Shown here: piece by piece, positions 1 to 6,314 of the stretch | How the letters are laid out: each line of letters begins with the position of its first letter | Position numbering within the stretch: the stretch's first letter is position 1 | DNA from: Ktedonobacterales bacterium | Lineage (GTDB): Bacteria > Chloroflexota > Ktedonobacteria > Ktedonobacterales > JADMIN01 | NCBI GenBank assembly: GCA_025935235.1 | Contig: JAICVT010000155.1 | Location: 1 to 9,669 of the forward strand | DNA: 9,669 bases | Direction: 5' to 3' | Program-made: the position numbers and the translations under genes | The notes under the pieces: generated by a model | Told to the model about the DNA's origin: nothing | The model's database searches: none | The model's input: only the letters and a program-made list of their open reading frames with translations

Positions 1-50
1 CGAGCGCGCAAAACGCGCGCCGCCGACACGGGCGAGACGCGCGCTCCCAT

Positions 51-63
51 GCCCCGCTGGGGC
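51..63. repeat. Small GC hairpin, GCCCC-GCT-GGGGC
   Basis: A perfect 5-bp stem with a 3-nt loop. It lies about 108 nt beyond the rpsB stop in the transcription direction of rpsB. No T-run follows on either strand, so it is not a canonical terminator. Such short GC stems are common by chance in DNA of this composition. Confidence 0.25.
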
Positions 64-95
64 CCACACTACACGGAAATACCCGGCGATACACC

Positions 96-132
96 GCGAG
101 CGCCGAGACGCTTGCCGCGTCCCTGCGCTCGC
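96..132 (-). terminator. Nested hairpin downstream of rpsB, possible terminator or attenuator
   Basis: The outer arms are a perfect 8-bp inverted repeat (GCGAGCGC at 96-103 and GCGCTCGC at 125-132). Inside is a second perfect 5-bp stem (GACGC at 107-111 and GCGTC at 117-121) with a 5-nt loop; the two stems are separated by a 3x3 internal loop. It starts 38 nt past the rpsB stop codon. The minus strand after it has no run of T, so a classic Rho-independent terminator is not shown. It could reduce readthrough into the next gene, act as an attenuator, or protect the 3' end of the mRNA. Confidence 0.4.
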
Positions 133-140
133 TGGCTCGC

Positions 141-170
141 TCTGGTTGACTCTGGTTGACTCTGGTCGGC
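141..170. repeat. 10-bp direct tandem repeat just after rpsB
   Basis: TCTGGTTGAC occurs twice without a gap (141-150, 151-160), followed by a degenerate third copy at 161-170 (TCTGGT then CGGC). The array ends directly at the rpsB stop codon. It is non-coding for rpsB and may vary in copy number by replication slippage. No function can be assigned. Confidence 0.7.
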
Positions 171-1118
171 CTACTCTTCGCTGGCTGGCTCGTTGTCAGC
201 CCGAGCGGCGGGAGCGGGGACTTCCTCGCTGGCAGCCGCCGGAGCGCTGGTCGGCGCGGCGGGCGCCTCAGCAGGCCCCTCGGCGGGCGCCGCACTGGCC
301 GGGGCCGCGCCATTCGTCGGCTCAGCCGCCTCCGCGCTGCCTGCGCCTGGCTCAGGGCCAAACTCTTCGAGCGTGATCGGCGCGGCGGTCGCGCGGGTTG
401 CGCCCTCGGCGCGCTCACGCTGCGACTCGTACTGGCGGCGGCCATCCAACGCGGCGTCGGCGATCTTCTCGCAGAGCAGGCGTACCGCGCGAATCGCGTC
501 GTCATTCGACGGGATAGGGTAATCCATCTCGTCGGGGTCGCAGTTAGTGTCGGCCAGCGCGATCACCGGAATCTCCAGGCGGCGCGCCTCCAGCACGGCG
601 GTGTGCTCCTTGCGTGTATCCACCACGAAGACGGCGGCGGGCAGTCGGCGCATGTTGCGGATGCCGCCGAGCGTGCTGTTCAGCCGCTCCAGCTCGTCGG
701 TGAGATGCTGCGCCTCTTTCTTGGGCAGCCGGTCGAACTCGCCGTTCTCGCGCCGCACTTCCAGATCTTTCATGTAGCGGATGCGCAGCTGGATGGTCTG
801 GAAGTTGGTGAGCATGCCGCCGAGCCAGCGATGGTTCACGAAGAACTGCCCGCTGCGCTCCGCCTCGTCACGAATGGACTCCTGCGCCTGCTTCTTGGTA
901 CCGACGAACAGGATGTGCTCGCCGTTGGCGGTCAGGTTGGTGACGAAGCGCGTCGCCTCGTTGAGGCGCTGCACGGTCTGCTGCAAGTCGAGAATGTGGA
1001 TGCCATTGTGCGCCCGGAAGATGAAAGGGCGCATCTTGGGGTTCCAGCGCCGGGTCTGGTGTCCGAAGTGGACGCCTGCCTCCAGCAGCTGCTTCATGGT
1101 GGTTGCGTTTTGTGCCAT
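171..1118 (-). CDS. rpsB: 30S ribosomal protein S2 (uS2) with Ala/Pro/Glu-rich C-terminal tail
   Basis: Structural protein of the small ribosomal subunit, needed for S1 association and translation initiation. The 315-residue product opens with the typical S2 N-terminus (TMKQLLEAGVHFGHQ at 7-21, then RRWNPKM). Other S2 landmarks are FVGTKKQAQ (71-79), RWLGGMLTNF (97-106), VVDTRKEHTAVLEA (166-179) and PVIALADTNCDPD (184-196), followed by PIPSNDDAIRAV. The S2 core ends near residue 235; the last 80 or so residues are low-complexity Ala/Pro/Glu. S2 without a tail is usually about 230-260 residues, so this is a long form. The ATG at 1118 is set by homology; a GGGAGG lies upstream at the long distance of about 13 nt. 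It has its own promoter in the gap behind the kinase gene. tsf, the usual next gene, is not visible before the window edge. Confidence 0.98.
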   Translation of the reverse strand: MAQNATTMKQLLEAGVHFGHQTRRWNPKMRPFIFRAHNGIHILDLQQTVQRLNEATRFVTNLTANGEHILFVGTKKQAQESIRDEAERSGQFFVNHRWLGGMLTNFQTIQLRIRYMKDLEVRRENGEFDRLPKKEAQHLTDELERLNSTLGGIRNMRRLPAAVFVVDTRKEHTAVLEARRLEIPVIALADTNCDPDEMDYPIPSNDDAIRAVRLLCEKIADAALDGRRQYESQRERAEGATRATAAPITLEEFGPEPGAGSAEAAEPTNGAAPASAAPAEGPAEAPAAPTSAPAAASEEVPAPAARADNEPASEE

Positions 1119-1265
1119 AGCTCGCTCAGGTCCTCCCTTGAATCATGTTCCTCCGCCTCCCTCAGCTCGCCCGGTGAGCGCGTCGCCGCGCCAGGGACCG
1201 TGCGATCAGGAAGCGTGTGTAGTGGATGCGCCCATGTCAGTGCAAACCACAGACGAGGCGCATAC
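1119..1265 (-). promoter_or_regulatory. Predicted 5' leader of rpsB mRNA
   Basis: If the promoter at 1272-1300 is used, transcription starts near 1265 and gives a leader of about 147 nt. In Escherichia coli and other bacteria rpsB is autoregulated by S2 binding to the leader, so a structured leader would be expected. I see only weak local stems here (for example GCTC/GAGC at 1165-1179) and cannot match a known S2 leader motif by eye. The segment next to the start is dominated by purine-rich GGAGG-like runs. Confidence 0.3.
1126..1146 (-). CDS. Possible six-codon leader ORF ahead of rpsB
   Basis: An ATG at 1146 opens a frame reading M-I-Q-G-R-T and stopping at TGA (1126-1128), 7 nt before the rpsB ATG. 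Purine-rich Shine-Dalgarno-like sequence precedes it: GGAGG 3 nt away, and GGGAGG about 9 nt away. The GGGAGG that should serve rpsB lies inside this small frame, so ribosomes finishing it would stop next to the rpsB start. This arrangement is seen directly in the sequence; its use is inference. It is too short to be supported by coding statistics, and a chance ATG is a real alternative. Confidence 0.22.
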   Translation of the reverse strand: MIQGRT

Positions 1266-1271
1266 TGTTTG

Positions 1272-1300
1272 ATTTTATCACATCGCCAGCAGGCGCGCAA
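1272..1300 (-). promoter_or_regulatory. Sigma-70-type promoter for rpsB
   Basis: On the minus strand TTGCGC (1295-1300) and TAAAAT (1272-1277) are separated by exactly 17 nt. The -10 matches TATAAT at 5 of 6 positions; the -35 keeps the TTG core and matches TTGACA at 3 of 6. The -10 lies in one of the few A+T-rich patches of this GC-rich gap, which makes a chance match less likely. It would let rpsB be transcribed independently of the kinase gene upstream. Confidence 0.6.
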
Positions 1301-1320
1301 TCGTGAGATTGGCCCCGCGT

Positions 1321-1419
1321 CCCCAGCCCCTCCCCGCTTCGCGAGAGAGGGGAGTTACAGGAGCGCCGCCGCCCCGCGATACCCCTCCGGCTCCCGCTCC
1401 TGGCGGGCGCGGGCTGGGG
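1321..1419. repeat. Nested inverted repeat between the kinase gene and rpsB
   Basis: Outer arms CCCCAGCCC (1321-1329) and GGGCTGGGG (1411-1419) are a perfect 9-bp inverted repeat. Inside are two smaller stems: CTCCCC (1330-1335) with GGGGAG (1349-1354), and CCCGC (1393-1397) with GCGGG (1403-1407). The structure starts 22 nt past the kinase stop codon, so it could terminate or stabilise the kinase transcript, but no T-run follows on the minus strand. The C/G-block composition resembles dispersed intergenic repeats seen in several high-GC genomes; whether this one is dispersed cannot be told from one copy. Confidence 0.5.
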
Positions 1420-1440
1420 TGAGGGCGCGCGGGCTGGCGA

Positions 1441-4143
1441 TCAGGCGGGGTCGGCGGCGCGCGGGAGCGCCAGCGAGAATGTGCTGCCGTGGCCCAGCTT
1501 GCTCTCGACCCACAGGCGTCCGTCGTGGCGGCTGATGATGTCTTTGCTGATGTGCAGTCCCAGCCCCAGCCCAACCCCGGAGCCGCTCTGCACCTGCATG
1601 CCCGGCACACGATAGAAGCGGTCGAAGATGTGCTCCTGCGCTTCGGTCGGCACGCCCGGCCCGTGGTCATGCACCGAGACGATGCACTCCAGTTGCGTGG
1701 CGCGCGCATGCACGGTCACGGGCTGCGTCGCCGCCGAATACTTGAGCGCGTTCGAGAGCAGGTTAGAGATCACTTGATAGGTGCGGTCGCGGTCGGCGTA
1801 GACGGTCAATCGCGCCTCGTCGGACGCGCTGTAGCGGATGACACGCTGGGTCAGCAGGCGCTGCTCGTTGATCGCCTCGGCGCACAGCGCGCCAAGGTCA
1901 ACGAATTCACGGCGCAGCGGCAGCTTGCCCTCCTGGATCAGCGTCACATCCAGCAGGTCGCGGATCAGATTCTCCATGCGGGTGATGGCCACCTGCATGC
2001 GCCGCGCCTGCTCGATGTCGCGCGGCTCGCCACTGGCCTCCATGCGCCGCACGAGGAGCTGGGCGAGAATCTTGAGGCTGGTCAGCGGCGTTTTCAGCTC
2101 ATGCGAGGCGATGCCCAGGAACTCGTCTTTCTGCCGCTCCAGCTCGTGAATCGCGGTAATGTCGGTGACGACAGCGATGGCGCCCGCGATCTGGTTACGG
2201 TCGTTGCGCCAGGGCGTGCAGCGTGTCAGCGCCTGAATGTCTTTGCCTGTGTCGAAGCGATGGATGACAAAGCGTTGCTCGATGGGCCGGCCCAGCGTGC
2301 GCGCCAGATGCAGCGGCTCGCGGTCGGCGGGAATCTCATCGCCGTCGGTGGTGCGCAGCTGGAATGGGCCGCCGACATGCGCGGGCGTCTGCCCCAGCGT
2401 CACATGCTCCATGCCGAGCAGCCGCTGACCGTAGGGGTTGATGCGCACGAATCCGCCGTCGGCGTCGGTGACGAAAATGCCGACATCGGTGGCGTTAAAG
2501 ATGGCGTCGAGCTGCGTCGCGGTGGCGCTGCCGGTCGCGAGCGCCTGCTGCGTCTCGCTGTAGAGGCGAGCGTTGTCAATGGCGATGGCGGCGCGCTCGG
2601 CCAGCCCCTTGATGAGCGCCAGGTCGCCATCGGACAGCCCTTTGCCAGAGCGCAGCGTCAGGTAGAGCGCGCCCAGCGCATGCTGCCGCACCACCAGCGG
2701 CGCGCTGACGCAGAGGCACGCTACAGGTTCGCCCGGCTGCTCGGTCAGATCGGTCAGTTCGGTCAGCGTGGGACGCTCGAAGACCGGCGCGAGCGAGCGC
2801 ACGCATTCGGCGATGGGGTTGCGCGTATCGTCGGGATTGACCACCTCCATCGCGTCTATCCGCTCGATCAGCCCTCGCAACGCGTCGCCATACGGATTGG
2901 CGGAGAGCAGGCCGAGTGTTGGCGCCTGCGTCGCCACTTTGCGCAGCAGTCCATCGTCCTCGAGCAGATAGACGGCGCAGGCGTCGGCCAGCGCGGGCGA
3001 CAGGATGGCGGCGAGACGCTGGGTCGCGTCGTGGTAATCCAGCGTCTCATTGAGAGCGCCGCTGGCGTCATTCAGGAAACGCAACCGCTCATGCGCGCGG
3101 GCGGCCTCATCGCTGGCACGCGCCCGCTCGATGGCCAGCGCCGCGCGTCCGCCGATCAGCTCTGCCAGCCGTGCGTCCTCGGCGCTTAGACCATTGGGGC
3201 GGTTGGCGCCGATGTAGATGCCGCCGATCAGCCGGTCTTCGACGATCAGCGGCGCGATGATGAACGACTGCACGTTCATGTGGGCGCGGATCTCTGGCGA
3301 GAAGTGAACCCACTGGTCGGCCACCTGCGCGACATCGGGAATGTAGATGGCGCGGCGGTCGAGCAGTGCGCGCCCGATCATCGTCTCGGTCAGCGGCAGC
3401 CGGATGCGATCGGCTACCTCTGCGCCCGCGCCGCTGGCCATGCGCGTTGACATCGTCTCGCCATCGTCGTTGACGAGGAAGATGGCGATATTTTCCAGCT
3501 CAAGCTCGCCACGCAGGCCCTCCAGTAGCGCTTTGAGCAGGCTATCCAGCGGGAGCTGCGACAGCGAGATTTCGCCGACCGCATCCAGCACGCGCATGCG
3601 GCGCTCCAGGGCGCGCTCGCGCGACGCAGCGTCAGCCGCTCCGGTCGCATGCTCCGTGAGGATGAGCGTCACCCCCAGCGTGCGGCCATCGTGGGCGATG
3701 GGCTGGAGCGCGCAGTCTACCGTCAGGCTGGCCCCATCGAGACGCCACAGCAGGCACGGCGCGGCCTCGCCGCTCCCGGCCAGCGGCAGGGGCGCGTGCG
3801 GCTCGGCGGCGTGGCGCAGCAGATCGTGGATCGAGGCGCCGAGCGTATCGGACGCATCGCGGCCAAGCAGCCGCAGCGCGGCGGGGTTGGCGTAGTGGAC
3901 GCAGCCCGCCAGATCAACCGCGCACAGCGCCTCGGCCAGCGTCTCCGCGGTCGGGCGCAGCATCTCGATGTAGGCGCGCAGGACTTGCTCAGCGCCGCGT
4001 TGCGCTCGCTCGCGCGCCGCATGCCAGCGCCTGCGTCCATAGAGTGTTTTCAGCACGACGGCCGATGACCTCATCGCTCGTTCACATCCTTGGGTTGGCG
4101 CCCCCGCGTACGCGCCACTCGCGTCACTTCTGGAACTCGACAT
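1441..4143 (-). CDS. Soluble PAS-GAF-GAF-PAS sensor histidine kinase
   Basis: Two-component sensor kinase of 900 residues. Order: PAS-like domain (about 60-165), helical linker, GAF 1 (about 185-340), GAF 2 (about 355-525), PAS (about 545-665), dimerisation/phosphoacceptor domain and ATPase domain. The H-box is SHELKTPL with His681; the N-box QVISNLLSNALKYS has Asn794 and Asn798; the G1 box is DHGPG (826-830); the F-box is IFDRFYR; the G2 box is GVGLGLGLHISKD (856-868). No signal peptide or membrane segment is visible, so it should sense a cytoplasmic signal; the ligand is unknown. No response regulator is in the window, so it is an orphan kinase here. The ATG at 4143 is 19 nt after the DUF402 stop but has no clear ribosome binding site, and the first 23 residues are low-complexity. 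The ATG at 4074 (M24), preceded by AAGGA at about 12 nt, is an alternative start. Confidence 0.95.
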   Translation of the reverse strand: MSSSRSDASGAYAGAPTQGCERAMRSSAVVLKTLYGRRRWHAARERAQRGAEQVLRAYIEMLRPTAETLAEALCAVDLAGCVHYANPAALRLLGRDASDTLGASIHDLLRHAAEPHAPLPLAGSGEAAPCLLWRLDGASLTVDCALQPIAHDGRTLGVTLILTEHATGAADAASRERALERRMRVLDAVGEISLSQLPLDSLLKALLEGLRGELELENIAIFLVNDDGETMSTRMASGAGAEVADRIRLPLTETMIGRALLDRRAIYIPDVAQVADQWVHFSPEIRAHMNVQSFIIAPLIVEDRLIGGIYIGANRPNGLSAEDARLAELIGGRAALAIERARASDEAARAHERLRFLNDASGALNETLDYHDATQRLAAILSPALADACAVYLLEDDGLLRKVATQAPTLGLLSANPYGDALRGLIERIDAMEVVNPDDTRNPIAECVRSLAPVFERPTLTELTDLTEQPGEPVACLCVSAPLVVRQHALGALYLTLRSGKGLSDGDLALIKGLAERAAIAIDNARLYSETQQALATGSATATQLDAIFNATDVGIFVTDADGGFVRINPYGQRLLGMEHVTLGQTPAHVGGPFQLRTTDGDEIPADREPLHLARTLGRPIEQRFVIHRFDTGKDIQALTRCTPWRNDRNQIAGAIAVVTDITAIHELERQKDEFLGIASHELKTPLTSLKILAQLLVRRMEASGEPRDIEQARRMQVAITRMENLIRDLLDVTLIQEGKLPLRREFVDLGALCAEAINEQRLLTQRVIRYSASDEARLTVYADRDRTYQVISNLLSNALKYSAATQPVTVHARATQLECIVSVHDHGPGVPTEAQEHIFDRFYRVPGMQVQSGSGVGLGLGLHISKDIISRHDGRLWVESKLGHGSTFSLALPRAADPA

Positions 4144-4162
4144 CCGCGGCTACAGGCGGACG

Positions 4163-4768
4163 TCAGCGAATGGCTCCGCCTCGCGCCGCGAGCCGAGCAT
4201 AGCCCGGCCTGATCTCGCCACGCTCCAGCGCCAGCATGGCGTCGAGCGCGGCGCACGCTACACGCATCTCGGGCAGGTCGGCGCGGCGCGCGAGCGGCGC
4301 TAGCCGATGCGTCTCGCGCCAGGCCAGCGTATAGGCCGCCGTTGTGCTCGCTCCCGTGTCGGCCGCGTCTTCCAGCTCAGCTCCGTCAATGATCTCCACA
4401 GCGGCGCCCGGACTGACGACGAGATCGAGATAGAGATCATCGCGCCAGGGAATCCCTGTGTGGTCTATCCCGTGTCCCGCGCATACGTCAATGTACCACT
4501 GCGCGAGCCTATTTTCAGGGTCGTACATTGCCGTGACGGTATAGGTTTGGCCATCTGGGCGCGCCGAGTAGAGCTGCAGCCAGCGGAAGCCATCGTCGGC
4601 GATGCGCGTCAGCTCGCCCGCGGCTGGCTTGACGAACGGCTCGCGCACCCGCCGCATCGAATAGAGCGTCACGACGCCACAAAATGCTGGCTGCTCGGCC
4701 CGCGCCACAGTAAACGTGTGCTCCAGGATGCGCGCCCAGTCCGCGCGGTCGCCATATTTGCGTTTCAC
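4163..4768 (-). CDS. DUF402 / FomD-like protein, putative nucleotide phosphatase
   Basis: A 201-residue protein with the hallmarks of the DUF402 family: MYDPENRLAQWYIDV (81-95), then RDDLYLDLVVSP (109-120) and IIDGAELEDA (127-136), which hold the conserved acidic residues (Asp94, Asp111, Asp115, Asp128, Glu131). Characterised members include the nucleotide hydrolase FomD and the staphylococcal nucleoside tri/diphosphatase Ntdp; they use such acidic residues to bind divalent metal. Substrate here is not known. The start is a GTG at 4768 whose first bases overlap the Sua5 stop (GTGA), with AGAGG 7 nt upstream. The open frame extends much further upstream to 5341, but that part is antisense-like low-complexity sequence inside the Sua5 gene and is not coding in this frame. 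No signal peptide or membrane segment is seen. Confidence 0.9.
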   Translation of the reverse strand: MKRKYGDRADWARILEHTFTVARAEQPAFCGVVTLYSMRRVREPFVKPAAGELTRIADDGFRWLQLYSARPDGQTYTVTAMYDPENRLAQWYIDVCAGHGIDHTGIPWRDDLYLDLVVSPGAAVEIIDGAELEDAADTGASTTAAYTLAWRETHRLAPLARRADLPEMRVACAALDAMLALERGEIRPGYARLAARGGAIR

Positions 4769-5955
4769 GGCGCCACCTCTGGCTCGGCCTCTGACTCGGC
4801 ATCCTCTGGCGGGGTCAGGTCGCCGCCTGCGGCTCGGCGCAGACGATCCCACAGGGCGAGGCCCAGCCCCTCTGGCGTGAAGCTGTGCGCCAGCAGCAGA
4901 TCGCAGCCGTGGGCGTCGAGTGCGCGGAGGGCGGCGTAGAGGCGGCGGGTCAGCTCTGCCAGCGCGTCGGACGGACCCAGCCGCTCGACCACGACGCCCA
5001 GCGCGGTCAGCGCGGCAGCCTCGTCGTCGGGGACGAGCGCGCCCACGCGCAGCCCAGCGCCCAGCGCACGGCGAGCGCCCGCCAGCACGGCGGCGCGTCC
5101 CGCCGCGCCTGTGGCATCGTAGACCACCAGGCGTGTGCTCGGCGCGTAGTGGCGTGGCATCTGACCCGGCGCGCGGGCCACCATCTCGCGTACCGCGCTC
5201 GGCTCCGCCTGACGCGGCGCTGCCCCCTGCGCGTCGGGCAGCAACTCGCGCAGTTGCTCCAGCGTGACGCCGCCGGGGCGCAGCAGGCGCGCGGGCTGGT
5301 GGGTCAGATCGAGCACGCTGCTCTCCACGCCCACCGCGCACGGGCCGCCATCCAGCACAGCGGCGATGCGGCCATCCAGATCAGCCAGCACATGCGCGGC
5401 GGTGGTAGGGCTGGTGTGCATGAAGCGATTGGCGCTGGGGGCGGCCAGTGGCGCGCCGACAGCGCGGATCAGCGCACGCGCGACGGGATGCGCGGGCAGG
5501 CGCACGCCGACCGTGTCGCCGCCCGCCGCGACGATGGGGGGGATGCGCGACGAGCGCGGCAGCACCAGCGTCAGCGGCCCCGGCCAGAAGCGCTCGGCCA
5601 GCTCCCACGCGACTGGAGGAATGTCGCGCGCCACCAGGCGCATCGCATCGAGATCGGCGATGTGCACGATCAGCGGGTCGCTCAACGGGCGCTGCTTGGC
5701 AGCAAAGATGCGAGCGACCGCCGCGGGATCGGTAGCGACGGCGCCCAGACCGTAGACTGTCTCGGTGGGAAAAGCGACCAGCCATCCGGCGCGTAACAGC
5801 GCCGCGGCCCGCGCGATGGGATCGGCCAAGGGATCGGCCAAAGGATCGGCCTCGGCGTCGGCTGGCCCGGCGAGCGAGGTGGCGCCCAACTCAACAGACG
5901 CATCTGTCGAGCTGATGAGCAGTCGCGGTATCGGGTCGGTTGTGTGGTCGCTCAT
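4765..5955 (-). CDS. L-threonylcarbamoyladenylate synthase, full-length Sua5 type
   Basis: Makes threonylcarbamoyl-AMP from L-threonine, bicarbonate and ATP, the first step in building t6A37 on ANN-decoding tRNAs. The 396-residue protein has the YrdC domain at about 47-235: AFPTETVYGLGAVATDP (61-77), AAKQRPLSDPL (85-95) with the catalytic-site Lys87 and Arg89, RFWPGPLTLVLP (122-133), VGVRLPAHP (149-157), APSAN (172-176), GVESSVLDL and LLRPGGVT. The linker holds the Sua5 signature PRHYAP (267-272), and a Rossmann-like C-terminal domain follows to about 375, so this is Sua5 rather than the short TsaC. The first 45 residues are a low-complexity extension containing an ADPL repeat. The ATG at 5955 is supported by an in-frame TAG two codons upstream; the ribosome binding site (GGAAG, about 10 nt away) is modest. 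Its stop overlaps the next gene's GTG. Confidence 0.96.
   Translation of the reverse strand: MSDHTTDPIPRLLISSTDASVELGATSLAGPADAEADPLADPLADPIARAAALLRAGWLVAFPTETVYGLGAVATDPAAVARIFAAKQRPLSDPLIVHIADLDAMRLVARDIPPVAWELAERFWPGPLTLVLPRSSRIPPIVAAGGDTVGVRLPAHPVARALIRAVGAPLAAPSANRFMHTSPTTAAHVLADLDGRIAAVLDGGPCAVGVESSVLDLTHQPARLLRPGGVTLEQLRELLPDAQGAAPRQAEPSAVREMVARAPGQMPRHYAPSTRLVVYDATGAAGRAAVLAGARRALGAGLRVGALVPDDEAAALTALGVVVERLGPSDALAELTRRLYAALRALDAHGCDLLLAHSFTPEGLGLALWDRLRRAAGGDLTPPEDAESEAEPEVAP
4776..4780 (-). promoter_or_regulatory. Ribosome binding site that fixes the DUF402 GTG start
   Basis: AGAGG on the minus strand lies 7 nt before the GTG at 4768 and inside the last codons of the Sua5 gene. Good spacing plus the GTGA stop/start overlap make this the preferred start over longer in-frame possibilities. 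Confidence 0.7.
5819..5854. repeat. 12-bp tandem repeat, three copies, inside the Sua5 gene
   Basis: GGATCGGCCAAG at 5819-5830, GGATCGGCCAAA at 5831-5842 and a more divergent GGATCGGCCTCG at 5843-5854. Because the unit is four codons long, it encodes a repeated Ala-Asp-Pro-Leu/Ile motif (about residues 34-47 of Sua5) and copy changes would keep the frame. It sits in the non-conserved N-terminal extension. Confidence 0.8.
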
Positions 5956-6192
5956 GCGCTAGCGGCTTCCATTCACATTCATCCATTCAATCGCACTGGC
6001 TCTGTCGAGCGAGCAAATGAGCGGAGACTTCGCCCATCAGCCCATCTTGCGGGCGATGATGTGTCTTCGGCGCGGTTCGCTCGTCCCTATCAGTGTCGCA
6101 CAAAAGCAAGGCCATCCTGGAGAGACGCGCTGGGCATGCGGGCGTGGCGCTCGCCGTGCGCTTCAGCTCATCACCGAGATGGCACAGGCGCG

Positions 6193-6222
6193 TTGCCCTG
6201 GGTCGCGCGGTGGGTGTATAGT
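6193..6222 (+). promoter_or_regulatory. Sigma-70-type promoter for the phosphatase-methyltransferase unit
   Basis: TTGCCC (6193-6198) and TATAGT (6217-6222) are 18 nt apart. They match TTGACA at 4 of 6 and TATAAT at 5 of 6 positions. Transcription would start near 6229 and leave a leader of about 86 nt before the TTG start at 6315. It is the best plus-strand candidate in the divergent gap. Confidence 0.55.
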
Positions 6223-6301
6223 AGTGCGCGATTGCTGAAAACATCCCAGGAGAACGACGCCCTGAACGCGCAAGCGAGCGGCGCTCGTGGGGCGCGTTGG
6301 C

Positions 6302-6310
6302 GAGGGGGAG
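6302..6310 (+). promoter_or_regulatory. Ribosome binding site favouring the TTG start at 6315
   Basis: The purine tract GAGGGGGAG ends 4 nt before the TTG at 6315; its GAGG core is 9 nt away. The other possible start, TTG at 6297, is preceded only by a weaker GTGGGG. This decides the start used here, giving 808 rather than 814 residues. Confidence 0.55.
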
Positions 6311-6314
6311 ATCG

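Larger units (their letters stand above)
5956..6314. other. Divergent intergenic region between Sua5 and the phosphatase gene
   Basis: These 359 nt separate the minus-strand Sua5 gene from the plus-strand PP2C gene, so promoters for both should lie here. The plus-strand promoter is recognisable at 6193-6222. For Sua5 I find no convincing -35/-10 pair. An imperfect hairpin lies at 6035-6058 (CATC, bulged A, GCCC, 7-nt loop, GGGC, GATG), which would be in the Sua5 leader. Open frames crossing the region have no recognisable product and I see no small gene I can support. Confidence 0.6.

Noticed and set aside
1..50. Minus-strand frame starting with ATG at 50 and leaving the window
   Set aside because: Its 16 visible codons do not resemble EF-Ts or another known N-terminus, and it has no clear ribosome binding site.
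156..1535. Plus-strand open frame of 459 codons across rpsB and the kinase end
   Set aside because: It runs antisense through rpsB, the rpsB promoter and the intergenic repeat, is Arg/Ala/Gly-rich and matches nothing I recognise.
1489..3189. Long plus-strand open frame of 566 codons opposite the histidine kinase
   Set aside because: It is antisense to a gene with complete kinase motifs, has no recognisable domain, and such mirror frames are expected in high-GC DNA.
4769..5341. Upstream extension of the DUF402 frame to an ATG at 5341
   Set aside because: It lies inside Sua5 in another frame, is Arg/Gly/Ala-rich, and the GTG at 4768 with AGAGG and the GTGA overlap explains the start better.
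4885..5796. Plus-strand open frames opposite Sua5
   Set aside because: The minus strand carries all the YrdC/Sua5 motifs; the opposite frames are low-complexity shadows.
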